A DNA stretch of 55,747 bases from an uncultured Ilumatobacter sp. (lineage in GTDB: Bacteria; Actinomycetota; Acidimicrobiia; Acidimicrobiales; Ilumatobacteraceae). The position numbers and the translations under genes were made by a program. The notes beneath the pieces were generated by a model. The model was not told where the DNA came from. It saw only the letters and a program-made list of their open reading frames with translations, and ran no database searches. Shown piece after piece: positions 46,948 to 55,707 of the stretch (position 1 is the first letter of the stretch; every line of letters starts with the position of its first letter). The stretch is from assembly GCA_905480335.1 (NCBI GenBank), contig CAJQPY010000039.1:1-55747 (forward strand), written 5' to 3'.

Positions 46948-47293
46948 TCAGTACGAGCAATTGTTGATAACAACAAAAGTCATGGAGCGACTCACATACG
47001 CCGCATTCAACACTGAACCGTTCATGGCTGATGGCACCTTCGCGTTAGTGGTCAGCTCGGCTTGAAACTCGTCGGGTCCGCTGCCAGAGGACCAATTGAA
47101 GCCTTCCTGATTACGTTAAAGCCCTTTTGATTGCTGGGTGTGGGAACACTTGAGATGATTGGGGCGTCGGTAGGAGTGGCAGCGCCCTAGATTCTTCGAG
47201 CGATAGTGGTCAGGACGTTTGGTTTGTCATCGCTAGGCCGCCGCACGCACTGAGCACGAGCAGAGCGGCCGCTGAGAGGGTCACCTACCTCAT
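46948..47293 (-). pseudogene. Decayed small lipoprotein gene
   Basis: From the ATG at 47293 the frame reads MKMR-like residues, a TAG (47285-47287), then VTLSAAALLVLSACGG, a good lipoprotein signal with its lipobox Cys, and a TGA soon after. A second frame carries AATPTDAPIISSVPTPSNQK, a linker-like stretch. A third frame gives EGFNWSSGSGPDEFQAELTT and ends VSRSMTFVVINNCSY at a TGA (46948-46950). Together these look like one lipoprotein of about 115 codons broken by nonsense and frameshift changes. Family not recognised. Confidence 0.45.
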
Positions 47294-47522
47294 TTTCACC
47301 TTGAACCTACGACTTTCTGACAGGAAAGCGCGCTAGCGCCCGAGGAACTTCTGCAGCAACCGTCAGCGTAGTTGCGACTCCTGCCGACTCGGAGCTGCGA
47401 CCTCTAGGTGACGGCGCTCACCGCCGCGACTGCCTGAACATTCGGCGTCCGTTTGGGCCAGGCCATCTAAAGCACGTTGTCTGGGCTGGCGATTCTGGCT
47501 GCGTCACCCAGCACGACTGTCG

Positions 47523-48827
47523 CTATGCAGCAGGGATGCGACGGTTGGGTGACCCGTCTTCGACTACCGCACCCAGAAACCTGCCAGTGAGGCCGCCAAC
47601 AACCGCGGCAACGACGACGACCGGCAGTGCGTTGAGCGGAAAGAACCAGCACATAAATAATACTGCAATGACGGGTCGGCGCAGCAGAACCCCAACCGCA
47701 CCGGTCATACCGGCTGCGATGCCAACGACCTCTCTGACTTCATCCACGCGAAGTGTGGTCGCAAGCCCGACAGCTGCGCCTGCAAACATCACCGGAAAAA
47801 AGCGACCACCCTTCCACTTTGAACTGAGGAGGACAGCTGCGGCGACGACCTTGCCGACCGCAACCAGGAACAAGAAACTCGCATCATCTGATCCGTAATC
47901 AGCAACGATCTGATCAGTCCCCTGATGGCCGGAGAACAGGATCAGTGTCGACCACGATGCGAGGCCGGCGAGTACGACGCCGCCGAGAACTGACTGCAGC
48001 ACGTGTCGACCGTCAAATGGTGACAACAGTCGGTCCCCTAGCCGCTGCACGACAAAAAACAAAACGCCCAATGCGGCGCCGGAAAAAGCGACAGGCACCG
48101 CCCACACCAAGTCCAAGATTGCGAAGTCATAGTCGGGCACGCCGAGATCGAAGTACTGCGTAGACGTCCCCAAGTACTGGTAGACGACGACTCCGGCACC
48201 ACTGGCGGCGACCGCAGGAAGCAGCCACCAAATTCTGCCTGCCCGAGCGTCGTCAGCAGCTGAAGACTTCGAGCTCAGTACAAGTACGGACGCACCTGCG
48301 GTTGCGAACAACGCCCCAAGGGCGGCAGCGATTCCCACATAGGGAAGACCGATTCGTCCTCGTTCATCGGCTTCAATCACTCGGGCAATCCAAGATCCAA
48401 GCCCTCCCAGGATCGCCATCAGGGCCGCTTCGGGCCCAAGCGCTGCACCGAAGCCAAGTGAAATCAACGAAATCACGACGGCCTGCCAGACATGCCGATA
48501 ATCAAACTCGCCATTGCTCTGGTGATCTTGAATCGATTGCTCAAGGCTGACTGGATGCTCACCCAGGAGCCGGCGGGCAACTCCGAGGAGTACCGCGCCT
48601 ACCATCACCACCGGCACGATCCACGTCCAACTGCTGGAGTCCAGGTCCAGTTTGTTCGGCAAATCCGTCCACAACAGCTCTACAAGTGCGTCCAAGCCGC
48701 GCAAGAACCCAACCGTGACAAGACCGCCGAAGGCTCCGAGTACGACAGCAACTCCAACTGTTCGGACCAGCCGGTCGGGGCGACCAAATAGGTGAAGATG
48801 GTCGGTCACGGTTTCGTCCCCTTCCAC
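47523..48827 (-). CDS. ClC family chloride channel/transporter
   Basis: 434 residues, about ten helices. ClC motifs: SLGFGAALGPEAALMAILG with the gating glutamate Glu133, and KGGRFFPVMFAGAAVGL corresponding to the GxFxP selectivity motif. VGIAAGMTGAVGVLLRRPVIA is the conserved late helix. The first GSGIP motif is not obvious, so it belongs to a divergent bacterial branch. It may be a Cl-/H+ exchanger or a channel. Confidence 0.88.
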   Translation of the reverse strand: MEGDETVTDHLHLFGRPDRLVRTVGVAVVLGAFGGLVTVGFLRGLDALVELLWTDLPNKLDLDSSSWTWIVPVVMVGAVLLGVARRLLGEHPVSLEQSIQDHQSNGEFDYRHVWQAVVISLISLGFGAALGPEAALMAILGGLGSWIARVIEADERGRIGLPYVGIAAALGALFATAGASVLVLSSKSSAADDARAGRIWWLLPAVAASGAGVVVYQYLGTSTQYFDLGVPDYDFAILDLVWAVPVAFSGAALGVLFFVVQRLGDRLLSPFDGRHVLQSVLGGVVLAGLASWSTLILFSGHQGTDQIVADYGSDDASFLFLVAVGKVVAAAVLLSSKWKGGRFFPVMFAGAAVGLATTLRVDEVREVVGIAAGMTGAVGVLLRRPVIAVLFMCWFFPLNALPVVVVAAVVGGLTGRFLGAVVEDGSPNRRIPAA

Positions 48828-49137
48828 CTGGTGAAGATAGCGCCCGGCGTTACGGCAGACTCAACCCGGATCAGCAATCGCACCTGCTGTACACGTCACT
48901 TCACTTTTCCGCTGATCGACGGCCAACCTGCGCCGTAAACCGACCGTGATCGAGCGCCCGATACCCATTGCAGCCGCAGAACGGACCCGCGGAGCTTCAG
49001 CCGCTGGTGCTACGCCCCCGGCATCAAGCTTCGTGGTCCCCGCTTCACAAAGTGACCGCTAGATGCCATGGCATTGCCGCTGATTCCCGGAGCGACCGGC
49101 GGTAAAAGATTCGTCAGCCCCTTAGGCAAGCGGCTCT
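48828..49137. other. 310-bp gap, nothing recognised
   Basis: Upstream of the ClC gene, so it should contain its promoter; no clear -35/-10 pair, operator or short gene was found. Confidence 0.4.
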
Positions 49138-49848
49138 CTACGGAGCGCCGAGGGAGTCCTTCACGACGAGGTAAGCCCGCCGGTAGCTCAGAATTCCACC
49201 CGCAAGAAAAAGTACGCTGCCAACAAGGAACTGCGCAGCGAGGAACGCATCCATGGTCCGCTCGTCATGGGTGTTATTGAACTCAAACAGATAAGGCACG
49301 GAGGCAACGGCGAAGAGCACGGAGCCAGTCACGAAGTTGAGTGCGGTCAGATTCATGAGTTGCAGGGTGCGCATGTCGGAAGCCAAAACGATTTGGAGCA
49401 CGTTGATGGTGGCGCCGAGCACGAAGAGCAGGCTCCCAAGTATGAAGCACCAGGCCGCGACTTCGGGTCGCCCGACCCAGGAGAGAAAGAGAATGCTCCC
49501 TGCGGCAAACAGCAGTGACCCGACCAGATAGCACGCAGCGGCCCACATCTCCAAGCGATCCCAGATCGTCGGCTCGCCCTTGAGTTGCTGCCGGTAGTTC
49601 GTGACTTCAAGTGCGTCGTGCCCGGTGACCACGAGGTAGAGCAGCGACCCGGCGAAGAAGATCCAGGCGCCACCATTCGAATCCTGTTCGAATGCCGGAA
49701 AAAAAAGAATGCTGCCGCAAATAAAGAAGACGCCGCCGAGCATGTAGAGGATCGCATTCGCGCTCTCCCACCTGAACTGCTTGCGCGCCGATGAGCCCGT
49801 TCTGGTGGGCGCATGGAAGCGAGGCCGGTTGACGAACTGGTGAGGCAT
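49138..49848 (-). CDS. YrhK-like multi-pass membrane protein
   Basis: 236 residues from the ATG at 49848 (MPHQFVNRP). Six or so helices arranged as repeats of the YrhK type: FRWESANAILYMLGGVFFIC with GSILFFPAF, then YLVGSLLFAAGSILFLSW, ILGSLLFVLGATINVLQIV, TGSVLFAVASVPYLF and FLVGSVLFLAGGILSYRRAY. The recurrent GSxLF motif marks the family. Function unknown. Confidence 0.75.
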   Translation of the reverse strand: MPHQFVNRPRFHAPTRTGSSARKQFRWESANAILYMLGGVFFICGSILFFPAFEQDSNGGAWIFFAGSLLYLVVTGHDALEVTNYRQQLKGEPTIWDRLEMWAAACYLVGSLLFAAGSILFLSWVGRPEVAAWCFILGSLLFVLGATINVLQIVLASDMRTLQLMNLTALNFVTGSVLFAVASVPYLFEFNNTHDERTMDAFLAAQFLVGSVLFLAGGILSYRRAYLVVKDSLGAP

Positions 49849-50252
49849 GAGAAGCGACCTCCGGTCCGCCACACGGGTAAAAGATTGGCCCCGAAGCATG
49901 CACCAACTGCCTTTGCGACGCAACTCAGCTTCGCGAAATTACGAGCACCCCGCCGCCCGAATTCTGCGGAGCGCTCGCACAAAAGTGGGGCAACGCGGTG
50001 TTGCATCATCGTTGTCCCCGCAAGAAGCTGAAGCAGGACCAAGCAGTTGGCCGGAAGCGGCCACAACAAACCGGTCGCGAACCTCGAACCCTGTAGGACC
50101 TTACGTAACTTCCCGATTCGTTGGCTTGATCCCGATCTGACCGATTATTAGGGCAAACTCTGCTGTCAACACGAACACCAGAGGTCTAGCGATGCAGCAG
50201 GCCTTCTCTCACTCGCAATTGCGCAGCAATCTGACACCTATGGAGACTTCCG
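49849..50252. other. 404-bp divergent gap
   Basis: Separates the YrhK-like gene from the Ntn amidase gene, so it should hold both promoters. A GGAG at about 50239 serves the amidase. No other feature was resolved. Confidence 0.4.
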
Positions 50253-51224
50253 ATGTGCACCCGTATTCTTTGGAACTGCAGCAGCCATGCGGTGATGACC
50301 GGTCGTACGATGGACTGGCCCGAAAGCACACGGCCAGTCCTCACCGCTCTGCCACGGGGCATGGCGCGCAACGGTGGGATGGCTGGCGGGGAGACAATTG
50401 TAACCGAAAACCCGGCCCGCTGGACGTCCGTTTACGGCAGCTTGGTGACGACGGCTTACGGAATCGGCACCTCTGATGGCATAAACGAAAAGGGGCTGGG
50501 CATCCACATGTTGTTTCTCAACGCCACAGACTTTGGCATACGGAACACGGACCTGCCGGGCCTACAGGCGGGCCTCTGGGGCCAATATCTCCTGGACAAC
50601 GCTGCCACGGTCGCGGAAGCGCTTGACCTACTCGCCGCGGTCCAAATTGTAATGGTGGAAACAAATGGGCACAGAGCGAACCTGCACCTCGCCATCGAGG
50701 ACGCCGACGGCGACTCTGCCATCGTTGAGTACATCGAAGGTGAGCCGGTGGTGCACCACGGCCGAGATTTCGTCATTATGACCAACGATCCGGCCTACGA
50801 CGCTCAGCTTGCGATCCTCGAAACTGAGGACTTTTCGCATCCTGCGAGCAACATGCCGCTACCCGGCAACGTCAACCCGATTGACCGTTTTGCCCGCGCT
50901 GCCTACTTTCTCAGTCTGCTCCCCGACCCCGAGAGCGAACGTGAAGCTGCAGCAAGCATTCTTGCAATTGCGCGCAATGCGTCGGTGCCCTTTGGCGCTC
51001 CGTACAAGGGATTCGGCATTTACAGCACCGAGTACCGCACAGCTACCAACCTGAATGATCAGCGCTATTACTTCGAACTGTCTAACAGCCCCAACGTAAT
51101 TTGGGTCGAACTCACCGCGCTCGATCTGGACGCTGACTCACCCGTTCAAACGCTTGACCCGGACAATATTGAACTATCAGGAAATGTCACAAGCCGTTTT
51201 ACTCCGGCAGCCGCTCCGTTCTGA
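50253..51224 (+). CDS. Choloylglycine hydrolase/penicillin V acylase-like linear amide hydrolase (Ntn)
   Basis: 323 residues. The Met is followed at once by Cys2 (MCTRI), the N-terminal nucleophile freed by Met removal; no signal peptide precedes it, so it is cytoplasmic. TGRTMDW supplies the conserved Arg/Asp pair, GINEKGLGIHML the beta-strand after it, AIVEYIEGEPVVH the middle, and VIMTNDP the conserved Asn. It cleaves linear amides such as bile-salt conjugates, penicillin V or acyl-homoserine lactones; the native substrate is unknown. Confidence 0.92.
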   Translation: MCTRILWNCSSHAVMTGRTMDWPESTRPVLTALPRGMARNGGMAGGETIVTENPARWTSVYGSLVTTAYGIGTSDGINEKGLGIHMLFLNATDFGIRNTDLPGLQAGLWGQYLLDNAATVAEALDLLAAVQIVMVETNGHRANLHLAIEDADGDSAIVEYIEGEPVVHHGRDFVIMTNDPAYDAQLAILETEDFSHPASNMPLPGNVNPIDRFARAAYFLSLLPDPESEREAAASILAIARNASVPFGAPYKGFGIYSTEYRTATNLNDQRYYFELSNSPNVIWVELTALDLDADSPVQTLDPDNIELSGNVTSRFTPAAAPF

Positions 51225-51802
51225 TTTCCTACGCGCTTCGCCTTCAGACGTATAGCGGCCAATAAGACAGGCGAGCCGAGTTAATTTGCGACCCAAATGC
51301 GCAGGAGCCAACCAACTGCTCGTAGACGTTGGATTGAGCGTGGAAGCCTTGTCGAGGCTGAACGCGTCGCCACCATGCTTGTTTAGACCGTGCAATGCTG
51401 TGCCGATGAAACGGCCGACTGGAGCGAATTCGCGTCAACGGTGGCTATTAAATCTTGCGGTCGGACCAGCGGACCAGTCGACTTAGCGTTCGCTGTTGAC
51501 AGTCTCGACGAGTCAATTTTCATTGGAGCTTTAGACGGATCCAGCGGCGGCTGTGTTCGTACCCGACGAGACATTCGGCTGAGCGTCGAAAGTGATATCT
51601 CGGCGCTGATGCCTCGGCCACACGAGTTACCTCCTCGTCGGCAGGCGCAGTGCGTTGCGGCATGCGGGTCCATGCTCTGAACGTTGACGATCGGCACGAC
51701 GCGCGTACGCCGAACGACCTCAGACGTGGTGCGCCGTGGATTAACCAACTCTTGTTGTGCCGGGGTTAAGGCCGTCGGCGCGTCGAGTGCACTCGTTAGG
51801 CC
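51225..51802. other. 578-bp gap, no clear gene
   Basis: Lies between convergent genes. Frames of about 96-121 codons exist on both strands (51390-51680 plus, 51748-51383 minus), but neither has a ribosome site or a recognisable motif. Confidence 0.4.
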
Positions 51803-53437
51803 CTACGCAGCCGTGGCCTCCGGACTTTTGGAGACATCGTTGCTCTGGGAACGCGGAAGACCAAAGCTGACAAGAAGACCCATGAAGACGAAACCGGCAG
51901 CGACCATCGAGGTGTTGCGAGCTGCCTCGGTGTAGGCGTTGCGGGCATCCGTTGCCTCCGGAGCTAGTGCCGGAACTTCGTCGAGTTGCACTATTGCCTG
52001 ACCCGCTGTCGAACGAATCATTTGCGTGATTTGACTGCGCTTCTCGTCGGTCAAGTTTGGTTCCGCCTCGAGGGCGTCATTCAGGTTCGAAGCGAGGCCG
52101 CTAAACAGAATTGCACCGAGGCAAGCGGCGCCGAGCGCAGAGCCAACCTGGCGGAATGTTGAAGTCATTGCCGACGCCTGACCTGAACGTTCTGCTGGCA
52201 CGTCTTCGAGGACCACGTTCGTCAGCTGCGCTGTTGCGAAACCCACGCCGAGTCCATAGAACACCAATGGGATCGCAAGCGACCATGGGGTTCGCCCAGG
52301 TGACAAGGTCAAACCGATGCCGATGATGGACACCACTTCGAGCGCCATGCCCAGACGCACGACGTTGGTTGAGCCGATTGCTGCAGATACGTGGCGAGCA
52401 GCGCCGCCAGCGGTCAGCGTGCCAATTGCGAGCGTGGCCAATACTGCGCCAGTTGCGAGTGGGTCGTAGCCATGAACGGACTGAATCCAAAGCGGAAGAA
52501 CAAAAAGAATCCCAAATTCGCCAAGGCTGACAACGAGAGCGACAACGTTTCCGAACCCGTACCTTCGAATCTTGAACAACTCAAGGTCGATAAGTGCCGC
52601 TTGACCGTGGCGTGATCGCATAGCTTCCCAGAAGCCGAGGCCGACGAGTAAGGCCAAACCCCCAATCAGCGCGACTGGCACGGGTGAGATGGCGCCCTCG
52701 GCAAAGGACGCTGGTCCGAGCTCAAACTCGCTGATGGCCACCCACCACCCATAATCCTGCCCTTCGATCAGACCCCATACGATCAGGCCTAGACCAGAAG
52801 CCGACAACACGATCCCCAGCAGGTCGAAGCCTTTGACGTCAGGCCCTTTGGTCTCGGGCACGAGAAGCCGAATGGCGACGAAGGCTGCGAGACCGACCGG
52901 GAGATTGATGATGAAGGCCCAACGCCAAGAGAATTCCTCAGCAAGAAAGCCGCCGAGGAGGGGACCAAGGGCTGCAGCACCACCAAAAACTGCACCCCAG
53001 AATCCGAATGCTTGTGCTCGACGCTTCCCAGTGAACAGAACATTGATGACCGCAATCGAAGACGGCAGCATCATCGAAGCACCAACGGCTTGAACAGCGC
53101 GAAAGCCGATCAGCATTCCACTCGACTGCGACAGGGCACTTCCAAATGAAGCAGCCACGAAAATTACGATCCCGACCAAAAACAGCTTCCGCCTGCCGAA
53201 GCGGTCCGCAAGGAGGCCGACAGTGATTAGCAGCGAAGCAAACACGAGCGAGTAGATGGAGTTAACCCACTGCGCCCCCGTTTGGGTGAGCCCCAGATCG
53301 TCGATCATGTCTGGAAGTAAGACATTGACGACTGAGCCATCGATGATGATGATGCTCAGACCCAGCAAAAGAGCAGAAAGCGCCCACCACGGATGGTCCA
53401 CTGTTGATGGCAACTTGTCGTCTTGAAGCTCGTGCAC
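51803..53437 (-). CDS. DHA2-family MFS drug/proton antiporter (14 helices)
   Basis: 544 residues. Hallmarks of the QacA/EmrB family: LGLSIIIIDGSVVNVLLPDM (motif D1), LLADRFGRRKLFLVGI (motif A), GFRAVQAVGASMMLPSSIAV (motif B region), FWGAVFGGAAALGPLLGGFL (motif C, antiporters). It exports drugs or lipophilic cations using the proton gradient. The start is a GTG with no ribosome site. An 18-bp perfect palindrome lies three bases upstream and is the likely operator, although no regulator gene is adjacent. Confidence 0.92.
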   Translation of the reverse strand: MHELQDDKLPSTVDHPWWALSALLLGLSIIIIDGSVVNVLLPDMIDDLGLTQTGAQWVNSIYSLVFASLLITVGLLADRFGRRKLFLVGIVIFVAASFGSALSQSSGMLIGFRAVQAVGASMMLPSSIAVINVLFTGKRRAQAFGFWGAVFGGAAALGPLLGGFLAEEFSWRWAFIINLPVGLAAFVAIRLLVPETKGPDVKGFDLLGIVLSASGLGLIVWGLIEGQDYGWWVAISEFELGPASFAEGAISPVPVALIGGLALLVGLGFWEAMRSRHGQAALIDLELFKIRRYGFGNVVALVVSLGEFGILFVLPLWIQSVHGYDPLATGAVLATLAIGTLTAGGAARHVSAAIGSTNVVRLGMALEVVSIIGIGLTLSPGRTPWSLAIPLVFYGLGVGFATAQLTNVVLEDVPAERSGQASAMTSTFRQVGSALGAACLGAILFSGLASNLNDALEAEPNLTDEKRSQITQMIRSTAGQAIVQLDEVPALAPEATDARNAYTEAARNTSMVAAGFVFMGLLVSFGLPRSQSNDVSKSPEATAA

Positions 53438-53439
53438 GG

Positions 53440-53457
53440 CGTCAAGCTAGCTTGACG
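53440..53457. promoter_or_regulatory. 18-bp perfect palindrome at the MFS efflux gene start
   Basis: Reads CGTCAAGCTAGCTTGACG, identical on both strands, and ends two bases before the GTG of the efflux gene (transcribed leftward). Its length, symmetry and place fit an operator for a dimeric TetR- or MarR-type repressor, or a leaderless transcript start. Binding is inferred. Confidence 0.6.
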
Positions 53458-53699
53458 GCGCGCGAACAGTCCTCTCGCTTTATGAGATCTGGAGGTTCGC
53501 ATTTCTTAGCTGCGGTGCATTGGCTCGATAGGGGCGGGCACCCGTCGCAGTTCAAGTTTGGATCCAAAGTAGGCACCGCCTACGAGATTCCAGTTTTCCG
53601 AACCCAGCCAGATCTAAGCCCGGTGTTCGTGTTCAAGCTTCGTTTAATACGAACGATACGATCGCGTTCTCTAATCTCTCCCGACAGGTTGTTCCTCGC

Positions 53700-54065
53700 A
53701 TGAAGAAATCATTGGCCTCTACCGCATTGATCTCGCTAGCCCTCGCTCTCGTAGCGTGCAGCTCGAGCGATGCTTCAGGTCGCGACTCGATTAACAACAT
53801 GGACGAACTCGCCGAATACGCGTGGTCTGTGATCCCCGAGGACGATCGGTTGGCACTTTGCGAGGTCGTGGGCGCCTTCGGAGTCGACGGTTCGATCGAT
53901 TTCGTGAAGCAGGATGATCCCGAGTGGAATCAGCCACTCGATTTTGATGACACGGACATTGAATTTGATGACGTGACAGTTGACCCAAATGACTTTGTCG
54001 ATAACACGACTGGAGATTTCGTGACTGCAATGTTCACCAAGGCTGAAAGCGACTGCAGTACCTGA
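53700..54065 (+). CDS. Small acidic lipoprotein, unknown function
   Basis: 121 residues. Signal MKKSLASTALISLALALVAC ends in a lipobox with Cys20; the mature part is strongly acidic (many Asp, for example DFDDTDIEFDDVTVDPNDF) with two further Cys. It should sit on the outer face of the membrane. No family recognised. Confidence 0.75.
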   Translation: MKKSLASTALISLALALVACSSSDASGRDSINNMDELAEYAWSVIPEDDRLALCEVVGAFGVDGSIDFVKQDDPEWNQPLDFDDTDIEFDDVTVDPNDFVDNTTGDFVTAMFTKAESDCST

Positions 54066-54085
54066 GACGGACCCGCGCCCGTGGT

Positions 54086-54271
54086 ATCTTTGGACGAGGA
54101 CGCTGGTACGTCACGACCGACAAAGCATCGGGCATCGTCAACGATGTCAATCAGTGGGGCCTCGAACAAGGCAACCCGCGCTACATCATCGATCTGATTA
54201 AGCGTGTCGTCATCGTGGCGCGCCGTGCGGTCGATGCGCTGGAGGCTGCGCCCGTAGCTGTGTCCGCTTGA
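54086..54271 (+). pseudogene. C-terminal remnant of a predicted helicase (COG4889-like)
   Basis: 62 codons open to a TGA, with no start codon in reach. It reads WYVTTDKASGIVNDVNQWG then NPRYIIDLIKRVVIVARRAV. This closely resembles the C-terminal end of large mobile-element helicases linked to restriction-like systems, where 'TDKASGIVNDPNDW ... PRYILDLLKRV' is usual. The rest of the helicase is missing. Confidence 0.6.
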
Positions 54272-54428
54272 ACGCAGGCCCCGGTCCTCGTTAGCCCGGG
54301 ACGTTGATCGCCGTGCCGAGGCCGATAATCGTGTCTTTGCCTTTCACGGTGTCCCAGGCGATCACGCCGGTCAGGTCCGCGACAAAATCACCAAAGCTCA
54401 GAAAGAGAATCGCGACAAGATCCGCAGC

Positions 54429-54809
54429 GTGATGGGAGCAATCGTCCGCAACCAGCACGGCATCATGGACACTTTCGACAGCGCCAAGCCGAAGCTGGCC
54501 CCACTGCTGAAAACCAATCAGGAACTACGCGCCGAGCTTGGCTTACTGCACCTTGAACGCGACTCGTTGCAAGAAGCCGGTCGCCCGATCAGCCACCGAG
54601 TGTTTATGGCTACGATAAACTGCCCAGAATACAAGGCTTGGCGCAAAGCGCAGCAGACCGCGAAGTACGAGTATGCCCAGGTTGACGTGGCCCGTTTGCA
54701 GCGGTGGCCGAACCTCGGCGGCAACAATGCCAAGTACCTCGAGATGATGGCGTGGTGCGAGCAGCAGTACGCGCAGATCCGTGACGCAGCAGCAGGCAAG
54801 TACAGCTAA
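54429..54809 (+). CDS. Hypothetical protein, possibly N-terminally truncated
   Basis: 126 residues from an ATG with no ribosome site. The same frame stays open upstream to about 54260, suggesting a lost start. It is hydrophilic and helical, with GAIVRNQHGIMDTFDSAK, VFMATINCPEYKAWRKAQQ and a C-terminal MMAWCEQQYAQIRDAAAGK. No family recognised. It directly follows the helicase remnant and ends 27 bp before a strong hairpin, so it probably belongs to the same decayed mobile element. Confidence 0.45.
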   Translation: MMGAIVRNQHGIMDTFDSAKPKLAPLLKTNQELRAELGLLHLERDSLQEAGRPISHRVFMATINCPEYKAWRKAQQTAKYEYAQVDVARLQRWPNLGGNNAKYLEMMAWCEQQYAQIRDAAAGKYS

Positions 54810-54836
54810 CCCTCGATCTCATAGCTACGGGGTAAT

Positions 54837-54884
54837 AGCGCTCCCGTGCCGGCCTTATTCTCTTGGGGCCGGGACGGGAGCGCT
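54837..54884 (+). terminator. Strong 18-bp hairpin after the hypothetical gene
   Basis: Arms 54837-54854 and 54867-54884 pair over 18 positions with one mismatch and a 12-base loop; the sequence GTTTCGCTT follows. This is a good intrinsic-terminator-like structure for the plus strand, although the T-run is short. Confidence 0.7.
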
Positions 54885-55008
54885 GTTTCGCTTGGGACCA
54901 ACACCGCAACACATCGACAGTTATCTATACGGTGCGGCTAGAGCGCGCCCAGAGGCTGCTAGAAAGCGCGTAGAGCGCGCCGACCCCATTCAGGGGGCAA
55001 CACTGCTT

Positions 55009-55707
55009 TCAGCCGAGGCAGTTGTCTATCGGGCAGCCCGTGGAGTAGAACCCAACCAGATCGACGACAACATCGGCGACACCCATATCGCCTGGGTCAA
55101 TCAGGGGGGTCGTCCAAGGCATCAGGAAATCAAGCTGTCCAGATCCTTCAGTGCCCCATTCGCCGAGGGTTGCAGTGACCATGTTCGCTGTACTCGGTGA
55201 CTCATCGCCCCAGTTGACATAAGAAGTCAAGGTTTGGGTCGTGTAGTCCGCCGTCGCAGGGTTCTCATAGATGTTTTCGTAGCAATCGGGGTTCACGGGC
55301 TGCGGCGTGATGTCGCCGTTACAAATTGAAGGCGTTACCGAAACATAACCCCTATTATTGATAGTCCCGCCTGGAATGGTTACGTTGATAACCACGGCGT
55401 CCACCACGTACTCAACCCCGTAGCCGGCAGGATCGTCAGTGATTTCGTTGTACAAAATCTCTTCGAAGTCAATTTGGTAAATATCTCCGGGGAACAATTG
55501 GGTGCCCTCATCGATTTCTGGGTCGATGACATCGGTCCTGCTGTCCCAGATCCGAACTGGATCAACGGGAATAAAGGCTGGGCTCGTCCCTTCGGATGCT
55601 GCATCAACGCCTACCAGACCACCGGCACCCAACGTGACAGCAACGGCGGCGCCGATTGCTGCCCATCGGATTACCCATGCGGATGATTTTTTCTCAGCTT
55701 TTGTCAT
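55009..55707 (-). CDS. Secreted beta-rich protein, paralogue of the gene at 36447-37160
   Basis: 232 residues. TTAGGAGACAAT precedes the ATG, the same ribosome-site style as its paralogue. The signal region RWAAIGAAVAVTLGAGGLVG is nearly identical to the paralogue's. The mature protein has PVRIWDSRTDVIDPE, VVDAVVINVTIPGG, NRGYVSVTPSICNG and VADVVVDLVGFYSTGC in the same order as the other copy's PVRLLDTR, VVLNLT, GFATITQGC and LLVDLLGYY. Function unknown, probably cell surface or extracellular. Confidence 0.75.
   Translation of the reverse strand: MTKAEKKSSAWVIRWAAIGAAVAVTLGAGGLVGVDAASEGTSPAFIPVDPVRIWDSRTDVIDPEIDEGTQLFPGDIYQIDFEEILYNEITDDPAGYGVEYVVDAVVINVTIPGGTINNRGYVSVTPSICNGDITPQPVNPDCYENIYENPATADYTTQTLTSYVNWGDESPSTANMVTATLGEWGTEGSGQLDFLMPWTTPLIDPGDMGVADVVVDLVGFYSTGCPIDNCLG

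Noticed and set aside
46341..46976. 211-codon minus-strand open frame as a real gene
   Set aside because: Low-order sequence with no domain, no ribosome site and a competing plus-strand frame; it overlaps the end of the decayed lipoprotein.
54940..54990. Possible CRISPR-like repeats (TAGAGCGCGCC seen twice)
   Set aside because: Only two short copies with no regular spacer; too little for an array. No other CRISPR-like structure exists in the window.
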